DNA of 64,000 nt, from positions 32,060 to 96,059 of the forward strand of contig PXRU01000002.1 in the NCBI GenBank assembly GCA_003020945.1, given 5' to 3'. Positions 8,010-16,932 of the stretch are shown here, piece by piece. The notes under the pieces were generated by a model. That model worked only from the letters and a program-made list of their open reading frames with translations. It had not been told where the DNA came from and did no database searches. Origin of the DNA: Halobacteriales archaeon QS_6_71_20 (lineage in GTDB: Archaea > Halobacteriota > Halobacteria > Halobacteriales > Haloferacaceae). Made by a program: the position numbers and the translations under genes. Position 1 is the first letter of the stretch. Each line of letters starts with the position of its first letter.

Positions 8010-10344
8010 AGTATCGATCGGTCAACCACTCGCGATCGATCGCTTCCGTCCAAAACAACCGATCCTTCGACCGGATCGCCGTCCTGCCGGCTTCTAAACA
8101 CTCCAGAAAGTCCGATATATCTACGCTGATCGTCTCGGAGCTACCCGAAGCGATGAACTGCGTAGTTACGCCCTTGATAGCCGGATGTGACATCGTTCCG
8201 ATCGCGAACGATCTGGTCGGATACGACCGAGAGATGAACCTAACGGTGTCCCCTTCGCTATCGACCGATTCGACTTCGAATACGGATCCGATACCGCTTT
8301 GACTCTGACACAACTGCACCATCGGATCCCCCGCGATACTGTACGCGCTGCCCGCGAACGGTCCCGTCCCCACCACGTCCAGCGCCGCGTACAGCGGGAA
8401 GCCGGCGTCGAACAGTCGCGCCAGGTCCCGACCGACCCGCGTCGCCAGCGAGTTCGGCACGTCCGTCAGCGAGACGACGCCGCCGAGCGCGCCCGCCTCC
8501 ACCAGCGCCATCCCCTGTCGGTAGGAGCTGCAGGCGTTGAGGAGGAACGCGTCGACGCCCGTCGAATCGAGCGTCCGGAGGTCGAGGAAGCCGTCGGAAC
8601 ACTCCATTCCGCGGTCGTCGACGTGGCCGACGTAGTGGAAGAAGTCGTGCTCGCCCGCCAGCAGGTCTCGGAGTTCCGCACGGGTCAGGTCGAGCTCCTC
8701 CCGGATGTCGAAGGTGACGTGGTCGCGGAAGCCGTACGTGTCGCCCAGCTCGTCGACCATCGCCTCGTCGTTGCAGACGACGGTGACGCCGATGGTGAGG
8801 TCCTCGGCGGGCGTCCGGTCGAGGCGCCGGCGGTACGACTCGACGGTCGGCTTGGCCGCCCGCATCGGGAACCCCGACCCGACCCACGCCTGCGCGATGC
8901 TGTCGGCGTCCCGCGGCGTGACGACCGTGTCGCTGTCGTCGGCGGCGTTCTGGGTCGTTCCCCGCGTCGGTCCGCCGAGGTCGACGGACGCGCCCGCGCC
9001 GGACGGGCCGTCCGCCCGACGCCGCGGGTCGCTCGCGCTCCGCGTCAGCGACGCGGCCCACACCGTCTTCCGGGGCGTACGGATGAAGTCGTCCAGCTGC
9101 GAGACGCCGTCGCCGTCGGCCGCGGTCCCGGCGTCCGGCGCCGGCGAGCGCACGACCGAGAGGTCCGACGCGAGAAACGGGAGCACGGACGCGTTCTCCC
9201 CGGCGGGCGCCACGTCGGTCGTGTGGGGCCAGTCGAGACAGTCGAGCGTCTCCTCGGTCGGCACGTCGAGGTAGGCGGCGGTGCGCTCCGCGAACTCCGC
9301 CCCGTACCACTCCGTCCACGGCGGGTCGAGCCGCTCGGTCAGCGTCTCGTGGACGTGGAGGTCCACGTCGTAGAGGCCGGCCGAACACGCCCGGGTCGCA
9401 CAGTCGAGCGTGAAACAGTGCCGGAGCAGCTCCGACAGCGCCGCCGCCAGTTCGCTCGGCTCCGCGGGGAGGTCGTGACGCACCTCGCCCGCGCGGAGAT
9501 ACGGCTCCTCGCTCTCCTCGACGTCGGCCGCGAGGTAGAACGACAGCGGCGTCGCCGAGAACAGCGCGCCGTACTCGAACGGGAGTCCGAGCGTGACGCC
9601 GGTGTCGACCCGCTCGACGAACCGCGGCGTCCGGAACGTCTCGCCGCGCTCGATCAGCGGGGGGTGTCCGCGGAGCGTGGGGAACGACCGCTCGGGCGAG
9701 GTCGTCGCGAGCGCCGAGCCGAACGTCGAGACGGCGCGCGCGAACCCGGCCGGCGTGTCGGGGACGGTCACGGTCCCCGCGGGGGAGGTGCGACGCGAGC
9801 GCGCGGCCAGCACCGGCCCGACGCGACCCTCGACCGCCCCCTCGACGGAGACGCGGGGGTAGCGGTCTTCGTAGGAGACGCGTGCCGGTCCCTCGACCGC
9901 GACGTACGTCTTGACGGGCGCCGTCGACAGCTCCAGCACGTGCGGGCCGGCCGGCACCCGCGCGGGGGCCTCCGCCGTCGCGGTCGCGACGACCGTGTTG
10001 TCCGCGTCGCGGACGTACACGTCGGCCGTACAGAGGGGCATGACGGCCGTCGCGTCGAGCCGCCAGCAGCCGTCGACGGGCGCCGGAAAGCGGTCGGTCG
10101 CGTCCGCCCGCTCGGCCGCCGGCGCCGCCCCGCGCGACCCGTCGAGCGCGACCGGGAGGCGGACCTCCTCGATGGAGTCGACGATGTCGTAGGCCCCGGG
10201 GGTCGCGGCCCCGGACTCGACGAGCCGCACCACGGACTCGACCGTCCCGCCGTCGGGGACGGCTCCCTCGACCCCGCTCCCGCCCGGGTCGCCGGCGCTC
10301 GGCGGACCCGAGCGCGACGGCTGCCCGGACCCGGGTCCCGTCAT
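7993..10344 (-). CDS. CHAT-domain (caspase-like) protease
   Basis: A 783-residue protein with a C-terminal CHAT domain, a family of caspase-like cysteine peptidases (separase and TPR-CHAT relatives). The catalytic His lies in FHYVGHVDDRG near residue 572 and the Cys in LLNACSSYRQG near 603; SLTDVPNSLA follows as expected. The N-terminal ~500 residues are a beta-rich, haloarchaea-specific region without TPRs. The last ~100 residues are encoded by noticeably less GC-rich codons. Start MTGPGSGQ at 10344 follows the stop of the upstream gene by 4 nt, indicating an operon. CHAT proteases often act in defence or regulated cell death, but the target here is unknown. Confidence 0.82.
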   Translation of the reverse strand: MTGPGSGQPSRSGPPSAGDPGGSGVEGAVPDGGTVESVVRLVESGAATPGAYDIVDSIEEVRLPVALDGSRGAAPAAERADATDRFPAPVDGCWRLDATAVMPLCTADVYVRDADNTVVATATAEAPARVPAGPHVLELSTAPVKTYVAVEGPARVSYEDRYPRVSVEGAVEGRVGPVLAARSRRTSPAGTVTVPDTPAGFARAVSTFGSALATTSPERSFPTLRGHPPLIERGETFRTPRFVERVDTGVTLGLPFEYGALFSATPLSFYLAADVEESEEPYLRAGEVRHDLPAEPSELAAALSELLRHCFTLDCATRACSAGLYDVDLHVHETLTERLDPPWTEWYGAEFAERTAAYLDVPTEETLDCLDWPHTTDVAPAGENASVLPFLASDLSVVRSPAPDAGTAADGDGVSQLDDFIRTPRKTVWAASLTRSASDPRRRADGPSGAGASVDLGGPTRGTTQNAADDSDTVVTPRDADSIAQAWVGSGFPMRAAKPTVESYRRRLDRTPAEDLTIGVTVVCNDEAMVDELGDTYGFRDHVTFDIREELDLTRAELRDLLAGEHDFFHYVGHVDDRGMECSDGFLDLRTLDSTGVDAFLLNACSSYRQGMALVEAGALGGVVSLTDVPNSLATRVGRDLARLFDAGFPLYAALDVVGTGPFAGSAYSIAGDPMVQLCQSQSGIGSVFEVESVDSEGDTVRFISRSYPTRSFAIGTMSHPAIKGVTTQFIASGSSETISVDISDFLECLEAGRTAIRSKDRLFWTEAIDREWLTDRYSTDRQ

Positions 10345-10348
10345 GGGT

Positions 10349-11167
10349 TCACCGGAGCGAGTTCCAGTCCGTCCGGCCCCACTCCAGGATGTGCCACCGC
10401 TCCTCGGGGACGGACGAGCGCTCCCGCGTCCGGAGCTCCACGATCGCGTCGAGCGCGTCGCCGAGCGCGTCCGCCACCGCCCCGACGACCGGGTCCGAGC
10501 GCGGGTCGCCCTCGGCCGGTCGGGGGAGGTGGAAGTGGGCCATCCCGCCCCGCTCGCGCGTCGTCTCGGCCACGTCGCGAAGCAGCGGTCGCGCGCGCTC
10601 CTCGCCCAGCGCCGCACACAGCGTGTCGATCCGGTAGACGCCGACCCGGAGTCGGAGCCGCCCGCCCGCCTCCCCGTCCGCGACGGCGTCGATCGCCCCC
10701 GACAGGGTCGACCGGGCGTCGGCGGCCGCCGCCTCCGGCGACTCCCCGTCCCCGTCGAGGTCGAGGCGGGCGGGCGAGGTCCTGCCTCCCGGCTCCCCGT
10801 CGCCGGGCAAGCCGGTGTCGGTTTGGCCGTCCGGCTCGGGGGCCGACGCGTCCGCCGCGGCGGTCGGCTCCCGCACCGCCCCGGGGAGCCGCCGCACCGC
10901 GACGCCGTCGTCCCCGGGCGCGACCCCGTCGGGGAGCCACCCCGCGGCGTCGGCGGGGTCGCGGGTGAGCGCGAGCACGCGTCGACGGTCCCGGTCGGGA
11001 ACGCCGAAGTACCGCGAGGCCGCCGCGCGGTAGGCGTCGTCGGGAACGTCCCCGGTGACGAGGACGCCGCACCCGTCGTCCAGCTCCGCGAGCGCGGCCG
11101 AGAGCGTCGACTCCGGTCCCCGGAGGAGCGCCCCGTCGGCCCCGGCGCGGTTCGTCGTGCCGGTCAT
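10349..11167 (-). CDS. haloarchaeal protein of unknown function upstream of the CHAT protease
   Basis: A 272-residue protein whose N-terminal stretch (LDDGCGVLVTGDVPDDAYR...YFGVPDRDRRRVLALT) resembles a RecA/KaiC-like nucleotide-binding scaffold lacking a recognisable Walker A. It ends with a second alpha/beta unit (LRLRVGVYRIDTLCAAL...HFHLPRP). It matches my recollection of the haloarchaeal DUF7504 type, often beside signalling genes, but this is unverified. Start MTGTTNR at 11167 was chosen over an upstream in-frame Met. The stop is 4 nt before the CHAT start, so the two are probably co-translated and act together. Confidence 0.6.
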   Translation of the reverse strand: MTGTTNRAGADGALLRGPESTLSAALAELDDGCGVLVTGDVPDDAYRAAASRYFGVPDRDRRRVLALTRDPADAAGWLPDGVAPGDDGVAVRRLPGAVREPTAAADASAPEPDGQTDTGLPGDGEPGGRTSPARLDLDGDGESPEAAAADARSTLSGAIDAVADGEAGGRLRLRVGVYRIDTLCAALGEERARPLLRDVAETTRERGGMAHFHLPRPAEGDPRSDPVVGAVADALGDALDAIVELRTRERSSVPEERWHILEWGRTDWNSLR

Positions 11168-11245
11168 GCGTCCGTCATTCGCGGGGGAGCACAAAAGCGT
11201 TCGTCACGCCGCGGCGGCTCGCGGCCGTCCCGTCCGGCGCTCGGC

Positions 11246-11863
11246 TCAGTCCAGGTCGGCCCACGCGCCGCGGAACCGCTGGAGCGCGGTGAGGTGACCG
11301 ACGACGGCGAACACCGCGAGGAGGAGCCCGACGGCGCCGAGTCCGGCGACGAGCGGCTCGGAGTACGCGGCGGCGACGACGCCCGCGACCCCCACGAGCG
11401 CGAGCCGGTCCGCCCGGCCGAGCAGCCCGCCGTACTCCCGGCCGATGCCGACCGCCTGGATCTGCGTGCCCAGGTACGACGTCATCAACACGCCCGTCAC
11501 CGCCGCGAGGCCGAGCCCGTACCGGCCGACACCGGCCGCGAGCCCGACCAGCACCGCGATGTCGGCGTAGCGGTCGAGCACGTGGTCGAGGAAGTCGCCG
11601 CCGGAGGAGTCGGTCCCCCGCGCCCGGGCGAGCGCCCCGTCGACGAGGTCGAGCCAGCCGTTGAGGAACACCAGCGCCGACCCCGCGACGTACGACAGCG
11701 GCGCCTCGCCCGGCGGCGCCAGCCCGAACGCGACGCCGGCGGCGACGGCGCAGCCGAACGCGACGACGCTCACGCCGTCCGGCGAGAGGCCGAGCGCGTC
11801 GGCCCCCCGGACGAACGGCGCCAGCCCCTTCTCTGCCACGGGTCTGAGGCGGTCCAGCGTCAC
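11246..11863 (-). CDS. CDP-alcohol phosphatidyltransferase (archaetidylinositol-phosphate synthase type)
   Basis: A 205-residue integral membrane enzyme that transfers a CDP-activated lipid to an alcohol acceptor. The CDP-OH-P signature is perfect: DG-AL-AR-(8)-G-DFL-D-HVL-D at about residues 75-100, followed by several hydrophobic helices. In archaea this subgroup makes archaetidyl lipids such as archaetidylinositol phosphate. The GTG at 11863 was chosen because it overlaps the upstream kinase stop as GTGA, indicating translational coupling; the longer ORF version reads antisense. The headgroup specificity is inferred from family and neighbourhood, not proven. Confidence 0.85.
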   Translation of the reverse strand: MTLDRLRPVAEKGLAPFVRGADALGLSPDGVSVVAFGCAVAAGVAFGLAPPGEAPLSYVAGSALVFLNGWLDLVDGALARARGTDSSGGDFLDHVLDRYADIAVLVGLAAGVGRYGLGLAAVTGVLMTSYLGTQIQAVGIGREYGGLLGRADRLALVGVAGVVAAAYSEPLVAGLGAVGLLLAVFAVVGHLTALQRFRGAWADLD

Positions 11864-12417
11864 AGGTGCTCGACGAACTCGACCTCGCCGGCCGACGGCT
11901 CGCGCTCCCCGTCGAGCACGCGACCCAGCTCCGTCGCGACGGCCGACGGCTCGCGGTCGGTCGTGTCTATCTCGTGGACGCGCTCGGTCCCGAACCGCTC
12001 GACGGCCTCGCCGAGGACCACGTCCAGCGCCTCGGCGGAGCGGTTCTCCCGCGCGCTCGCCTCGTCCTCGCCGCGCTCGATCAGCCGCCGTTCGAGCTCG
12101 TCGGGGCGACACCGCAACACGGCGACGCGGTCGACGTCGAGGTGGTGCGCCAGGTGGGAGTCGACGGCGCCCGACCAGTCGCCCAGCCGCTCGGCGACGG
12201 CGTCGAGGTCGGCGACCAGCGAGTCGCGCTCCTCGTCGCGCTCGGTGTACAGCCCCTCCTCCCGGATCAGGTCGTTGAGGTGGACCGCGCGAACTCCCCG
12301 CCGCTCGGCGAGCAGCTCCGTCGCCGTCGTCTTCCCCGTTCCCGGGGTGCCCGTGACGGCGAGCCTGTCGACCGCATCGCCGTCGCCCGTCCCGCCGTCG
12401 GTGGCGGTCCCGCTCAC
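11860..12417 (-). CDS. adenylate kinase family protein, AK6/Fap7-like
   Basis: A 185-residue P-loop kinase. The Walker A is GTPGTGKTT near residue 25, followed by the AK6-type HLNDLIREEGLY segment, RCRPDELERRLIERG (LID-side Arg cluster) and RENRSAEALD. Fap7/AK6 proteins have adenylate kinase activity and assist late small-subunit ribosome maturation in eukaryotes. The GTG start at 12417 overlaps the hisC stop as GTGA; its own stop overlaps the next gene the same way, so the three genes form a tightly coupled operon. A downstream start nearer the P-loop cannot be excluded. Confidence 0.82.
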   Translation of the reverse strand: MSGTATDGGTGDGDAVDRLAVTGTPGTGKTTATELLAERRGVRAVHLNDLIREEGLYTERDEERDSLVADLDAVAERLGDWSGAVDSHLAHHLDVDRVAVLRCRPDELERRLIERGEDEASARENRSAEALDVVLGEAVERFGTERVHEIDTTDREPSAVATELGRVLDGEREPSAGEVEFVEHL

Positions 12418-13520
12418 GCTTCGGCTCCGAGGTCGAGGTCCGGGTCCAGGTCCGCGAGCACCTCGTTCAGCGTCGCGACCGCCTCCCGCGTCTCCGCCTC
12501 GGTGCCACAGGAGATCCGGACGTGTTCCGGGAGCCCGAACGAGGAGGTGTCGCGGACGATGACGCCGCGCTCCCGTGCGCGCTCGGCGACGGCCGCGCCG
12601 TCGCCCACCTCCGCGAGCACGAAGTTGCCCGCGCTCTCGACGGTCGGCGCGTCGAGTTCGCTCGCGACGTGCTCGCGGGCCCACCGCGCCGCCTCGACCG
12701 TCCGCTCCACGTGCTCGTCGTCGTCGAGGGCCGCGAGCGCGGCGTCGAGCGCGACGGCGTTGGCCGCGAACGGCGTGTTCACGCGGGCGTAGGCGTCGGC
12801 CCACGCCTCGGGGACGAGCGCGTAGCCGACGCGCAGCCCCGCGAGGCCGTACGCCTTCGAGAAGGTGCGCGTGACGGCGACGTTCTCGTACTCGTCGAGC
12901 AGGCCGGCCGCCGAGGGCGTCTCGGTGTACTCGCCGTACGCCTCGTCGGCGACGACCAGCGTCTCCTCGTCGACGCCCTCAAGCAGCGCGACCAGCTCCT
13001 CGCGGGGGAGTTCGGTCCCCGCGGGGTTGTGCGGGCTGGTGACGTAGACGATCCGCTCGCCGTCGTAGGCGTCGAGAACCGCGTCGGCCGTCTGGGCGAA
13101 GCCGTCGGCGGGCGCGACGGGATACTCGGCGACAGTGCCGTGGTGGTAACGGGCGCTCATGGGGTAGTAGGCGAACCCGGGTTCGGGGACGAGCACCCCG
13201 TCGCCCGGCTCCAGCGTCGCCCGCGCGAGGTAGTCGAGCGCGCCGTCGGCGCCGGGGCTTACCCACACCTGGGCGGGGGACACCCCCCACTCGTCGGCGA
13301 GCGCCTCCGTGAGGTCGGTGTGGGCGGCCTTCGGGTAGACGTGCGCCGCCTCGGCGGCCGCCCTCGCGGCCTCGACGGCTTTCGGCGACGGGCCGAACGG
13401 GTTCTCGTTCGAGGAGAGCTTCACCAGGTCCTCGGGCTCTGCCCCGAGGTCGCGGGCCACCTCCTCGACGCCGCGGCCGGGAACGTACGGCTCGTTCGCC
13501 GAGAGGTCGCGCGTGTTCAT
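12414..13520 (-). CDS. hisC: histidinol-phosphate aminotransferase
   Basis: A 368-residue fold-type I PLP enzyme that transaminates imidazole acetol phosphate in histidine biosynthesis. It shows KLSSNENPFGPSP at the N-terminus, the SPHNPAGT loop, VVADEAYGEY, and the Schiff-base lysine in TRTFSKAYGLAGLRVGY; the substrate-phosphate Arg region ends with VRISCGT. The length is standard. The ATG at 13520 has a TATA-like CTTAAGAAG about 27 nt upstream, so it probably starts a leaderless operon hisC - AK6-like kinase - CDP-alcohol transferase. HisC enzymes can also act on aromatic amino acids. Confidence 0.93.
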   Translation of the reverse strand: MNTRDLSANEPYVPGRGVEEVARDLGAEPEDLVKLSSNENPFGPSPKAVEAARAAAEAAHVYPKAAHTDLTEALADEWGVSPAQVWVSPGADGALDYLARATLEPGDGVLVPEPGFAYYPMSARYHHGTVAEYPVAPADGFAQTADAVLDAYDGERIVYVTSPHNPAGTELPREELVALLEGVDEETLVVADEAYGEYTETPSAAGLLDEYENVAVTRTFSKAYGLAGLRVGYALVPEAWADAYARVNTPFAANAVALDAALAALDDDEHVERTVEAARWAREHVASELDAPTVESAGNFVLAEVGDGAAVAERARERGVIVRDTSSFGLPEHVRISCGTEAETREAVATLNEVLADLDPDLDLGAEA

Positions 13521-13644
13521 GCCCACAGAGAGTGGCGGCCGCTTCTTAAGCGTGCTCACACGGACTCGGACGGCCGTCGCGGCCGGCGGCGTGCACCTCG
13601 CCGCCGCCCGTGGATTCAGGGAGCTTCGGCCCCTACGGCTGTCG

Positions 13645-14406
13645 ATGACAGAGTTCGATCCGACGGCCCGCCGCGCCGAGGCGGTCCGCGCGCTCGTCGA
13701 CGGGGAACCCGCCCGCGCGGCCGACCGCTACACCGTCGCCGGCCGCGGGGCCCTCGCCGGCCGGGAGGCGGAGGCGCACGGCCGGGACGTGCTCGGCGCC
13801 GACGCGGGCCGCGGCGCGTACGGCCTCCGTTACCTCCTGCTCGCGACGTTCGCCCACCGCGCGGCCGGCGACGACCGCCGCGCCCGCCTGCGGGCCACCG
13901 AGGGCCGCGCCGTGGCCGTCGACTACGCCGCGGTCGTCGACTCGACCGTCGAGCGAGCCTGCTGTCTGGAGGCGGCCGCGGACTTCGTCGCCGCCGGCGG
14001 CCTCGACGCCTCGACCGAGGACGCCTACGACCGCGCCCTCGCGGCGTACCGCGGCGCCGACGAGCCGGAGCCGCTCGACCGGGCGACCGACCCGCTGTTC
14101 GAGGCGGTGCGACTCGGCCCCCAGCAGGCCGCGCGCAACACCGGCCACGGCTTCGACTGGGACGAGCTCCACGGCTCCGACCCCGACGACGTCGACTACC
14201 TCGTCGGCCGCCCGCGGCTCAAGCGCTCGCGGCTCCCCCGGGTCGCGGAGACGGTCGCGGAGACGGGCGTGCTCGCGCCGCCGCGCGGGACGACCGAGCA
14301 CAACAACGCCGACTACGTCTGCCCGGAGTGCGGCCGCTCGGAGGTGAACTGGATCGCCGGCATCGAGGCCTGTCTGGACTGCGACGTGCGGATGGAGCGG
14401 AAGTAA
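13645..14406 (+). CDS. conserved hypothetical protein with C-terminal zinc ribbon
   Basis: A 253-residue, Ala/Arg/Asp-rich, mostly helical protein of unknown function. Residues 1-200 have no motif I recognise. The last 45 residues contain YVCPEC and ACLDCDV, a two-CxxC zinc ribbon (CPEC...CLDC) that could bind nucleic acid or protein. The ATG at 13645 was chosen because it starts the GC-rich acidic reading frame and lies divergent from hisC. No signal peptide or membrane helix is seen. Confidence 0.65.
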   Translation: MTEFDPTARRAEAVRALVDGEPARAADRYTVAGRGALAGREAEAHGRDVLGADAGRGAYGLRYLLLATFAHRAAGDDRRARLRATEGRAVAVDYAAVVDSTVERACCLEAAADFVAAGGLDASTEDAYDRALAAYRGADEPEPLDRATDPLFEAVRLGPQQAARNTGHGFDWDELHGSDPDDVDYLVGRPRLKRSRLPRVAETVAETGVLAPPRGTTEHNNADYVCPECGRSEVNWIAGIEACLDCDVRMERK

Positions 14407-14420
14407 GCTCGGTCGGACGC

Positions 14421-14439
14421 CGGCGGTAGACAACCGCCG
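14421..14439. terminator. hairpin after the zinc-ribbon protein gene
   Basis: CGGCGGT (14421-14427) and ACCGCCG (14433-14439) form a 7-bp GC stem with an AGACA loop 15 nt past the stop codon. GGCGGTAGAC recurs at 14450 without a partner arm. It lies between convergent genes, where termination is expected, but no T-tract follows directly, so the role is tentative. Confidence 0.3.
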
Positions 14440-14523
14440 AGCAGACCCTGGCGGTAGACGACAACTGTGCAAATACCGACGGCAGAGACAGCCGAGCGGA
14501 CCGTCGGCGACGGTCCCAACCCG

Positions 14524-14970
14524 TCATCGCCCGCCGAACAGCCGCCGGAGGCGATCCATCAGCCCGCCGTCGTCGCCCGCGTCGCTCCCGCCGTCCGCGT
14601 CGCTCGCGAACAGCTCACGTTCCACGGCGTCGAGTTCCCCGTCGCCGTACCGGTCGTCCGTGCGGGCGTCCGTCAGCCAGTCGCGCCACGCCTCGTCGGC
14701 GAGGACGCCCCGCGACTCCGGCCCCCACTGCTCGACCAGCTCGTCGCGGCCCTCGAAGGGGACGTCCATGTCGCCGCCGCCCCAGTACAGCGGCGACAGC
14801 TTGAACTCGTACTCCTCGTGGTCCAGCGGGACGAACCGGTACGGGTAGCCGTTGAACGAGAACACCTCGCCCGCGGCGACCGTCTCCCCGGACGGGAGAT
14901 CGAGCGTCTCGGTCCCCTCGGGCGCTCCGGACGGCTCCCCGGCCGCGGCCGACCCCGACGGCTCGCTCAT
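14524..14970 (-). CDS. conserved haloarchaeal hypothetical protein
   Basis: A 148-residue acidic protein. The central part (VFSFNGYPYRFVPLDHEEYEFKLSPLYWGGGDMDVPFEGRDELVEQW) is rich in aromatic residues and looks like a folded domain. It is followed by an Asp/Gly linker and an amphipathic basic end (LMDRLRRLFGGR) that could touch a membrane or nucleic acid. The start MSEPSG at 14970 is preferred to the upstream MRLRHLRRR extension. No family was recognised. Confidence 0.65.
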   Translation of the reverse strand: MSEPSGSAAAGEPSGAPEGTETLDLPSGETVAAGEVFSFNGYPYRFVPLDHEEYEFKLSPLYWGGGDMDVPFEGRDELVEQWGPESRGVLADEAWRDWLTDARTDDRYGDGELDAVERELFASDADGGSDAGDDGGLMDRLRRLFGGR

Positions 14971-15080
14971 GCGGCGACGGAGGTGCCGGAGGCGCATGTG
15001 CCTTCGGTCCGACCCCTCACCGGGATGACATCGTCGCCGCGGTCACTCGCGGTGGCGGCCGCCCGCTGTCGCCACCGGCG

Positions 15081-16385
15081 TCACTCCCGGAGGTCCGCCG
15101 CCCGACGCCGGGCCTCCGCGACGACCGCGGGTCTGCCCGCGAACCGGATCTCGACCGTCTCGGCGCCGTACGTCGCCTCGGTGTCGCCGCGGTCGTGGAG
15201 CCAGGAGACCAGCGCCCGCGCGTCCCCGGAGTTCGGCACCGAGAGCTCGACCGCCTCGCGCGGCAGCGCCGTCGACAGCGCCGCGCGGAGCTCCCCGATC
15301 CCGTCGCCCTCGCGCGCGCTGACCGTCACCGGCTCCCGCGTGTCGACGTCGGCGTCCGCGAGCGCGTCGGCGACCGTCGCCGTCGCGGCCGCGCGCTCGC
15401 GCTCGGTCAGCCGGTCGGCCTTGTTCACGACCGGGATCACCGGGCCGGTCGCGTCGCCCGCGAGCACGTCGACGGCGGTCGCCAGCCGCCGGCGCAGCGT
15501 CGCCGCCTCCGCGCTCGCGTCGACGACCGCGAGGACGGCGTCGGCGGCGGCGATCTCTTCGAGCGTCGCCGAGAACGACCGCACGAGCTCGTGGGGGAGG
15601 TCCGCGACCAACCCCACGGTGTCGGCGAGCAGTACCCGCCGGCCGTCGACGGTCGCGCGCCGCGTGGTCGTCTCCAGCGTCTCGAAGAGGCGGTCCGCCG
15701 TCGCCGCCGTCTCGGGGAGGTCGTCGTGGTCGGCGGCCTCGCTCTCGACGGTCAGGTCGTCCGCGAGCCGGCGCAGCAGCGTCGACTTGCCCGCGTTGGT
15801 GTAGCCCGCCAGCGCGACGAGGTCGAACCCCTCCTCGCGGCGCCGTTCGCGCCGGTCGGCCGCGGCGTCGGTCAGCTCCTCCAGCCGTCGTTCCAGGTCG
15901 TCGATGCGGCGCTCCACGTCGAGCACCGGCGACCCCTTCTCGGTGGCAGCGTTCAGCAGCGACTCCTCGGTCGCCCGGCGCACCCGCGGCAGCTCGTAAC
16001 GGAGCGTCGCCAGCCGCACCTGCGTCGTCGCGGCCGCGGAGCCGGCGCCCGCGGCGAAGATCTCGAGCACGAGCCGGTAGCGGTCCACCAGCGTCGTCGC
16101 CGGGGGCAACAGCTCCAGCAGGTCGGTGTACTGGCCGGGCGTGAGCTCGCCGTCGACCACGACCGCGTCGGCGCCGGCGTCGGCGACGACCCCGGCCAGC
16201 TCCCGGGCTTTCCCCTCGCCGAGGTGGTAGCGGCGGTCCTCCCGGCGTCGCTGCGTCACCTCGCCGACGACGTCGTAGCCGGCGGCGGCCGCGAGCCGCC
16301 GGATCTCCGCCGTGTCGGGTGTCGAGTCCGCGTCGCGGGCGGCGACGACCGCCCGCCCGCCGTCGAGTCTGTCTCGTACGTTCAC
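15081..16385 (-). CDS. hflX: ribosome-associated GTPase HflX
   Basis: A 434-residue GTPase. The N-terminal HflX domain (AGYDVVGEVTQRR, GKARELAGVV, VVDGELTPGQYTDL) is followed by a coiled linker (LERRLEELTDAAADRRERR). The G domain has G1 GYTNAGKSTL, G3 DTVGL and G4 NKAD. HflX binds the large ribosomal subunit and rescues or recycles stalled ribosomes in bacteria. The GTG at 16385 was picked because the encoded length then matches the family and the earlier residues look non-coding; MDGATV 38 codons upstream is the alternative. Confidence 0.9.
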   Translation of the reverse strand: MNVRDRLDGGRAVVAARDADSTPDTAEIRRLAAAAGYDVVGEVTQRRREDRRYHLGEGKARELAGVVADAGADAVVVDGELTPGQYTDLLELLPPATTLVDRYRLVLEIFAAGAGSAAATTQVRLATLRYELPRVRRATEESLLNAATEKGSPVLDVERRIDDLERRLEELTDAAADRRERRREEGFDLVALAGYTNAGKSTLLRRLADDLTVESEAADHDDLPETAATADRLFETLETTTRRATVDGRRVLLADTVGLVADLPHELVRSFSATLEEIAAADAVLAVVDASAEAATLRRRLATAVDVLAGDATGPVIPVVNKADRLTERERAAATATVADALADADVDTREPVTVSAREGDGIGELRAALSTALPREAVELSVPNSGDARALVSWLHDRGDTEATYGAETVEIRFAGRPAVVAEARRRAADLRE

Positions 16386-16650
16386 TGTGTGTCGTGACCG
16401 CGGGTCCGCCGGGACCGGGACTGCGAGCTCCCGGGTCCGGCCGACCGCGGTCGGCCCTCCGCTCGACCGTGCTCCAGGGGGGACCGTCGCCCCGTCCACT
16501 CCGGGGGCGACGGTCGCCCCGCCGTGCCGACCGACGCGTCCTCGCCGACGCGCCGGTCAGCGGTCCGAGGGGCGGGTCTCCATACCGCGACGTTCGGCCC
16601 CGGAGGTATGAGGCTTGCTTCGGTGTGGGAGTCGTTGACGGGGTGGGCCC

Positions 16651-16932
16651 CTACTCGACGGCCTCGATCAGGTAGTGGTCGTCGTCCTGTCGCACCAGCT
16701 CTGCGTCCTCGCGCATGCTCACGGCGTAGCCGGTCGGCCCCCGCTCCAGGTCGTGGGCGGCGTTCACCCGGACGAGGTTGCCGATGAGCTGTGCCGAGGG
16801 CGGCTTCTGGGCGGCGCCGCAGTCGTAGACGGTGAGCAGCTCGTTGCCGTCCTCCGTCTCGTAGACGATCACCCGCGCGTGGGGGGCGAGCCGCCAGCGG
16901 CCGTCGCCGCTGGGCGGGAGCGTCAGCGTCAC
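16651..16932 (-). CDS. small conserved protein coupled to herA
   Basis: A 93-residue protein (MTLTLPPSGDGRWRLAPHARVIVYE...) with a compact alternating beta pattern and no known motif. Its GTG start at 16932 overlaps the stop of the HerA-like gene as GTGA, so the two are very likely translated together and the product may work with the ATPase. It has no membrane helix. The ORF-track version beginning near 19.7 kb is a shadow through herA. Confidence 0.6.
   Translation of the reverse strand: MTLTLPPSGDGRWRLAPHARVIVYETEDGNELLTVYDCGAAQKPPSAQLIGNLVRVNAAHDLERGPTGYAVSMREDAELVRQDDDHYLIEAVE

Noticed and set aside
8299-10968. 889-codon plus-strand ORF opposite the CHAT operon
   Set aside because: Arg/Gly/Pro-rich shadow running through two real genes; no start signal or domain.
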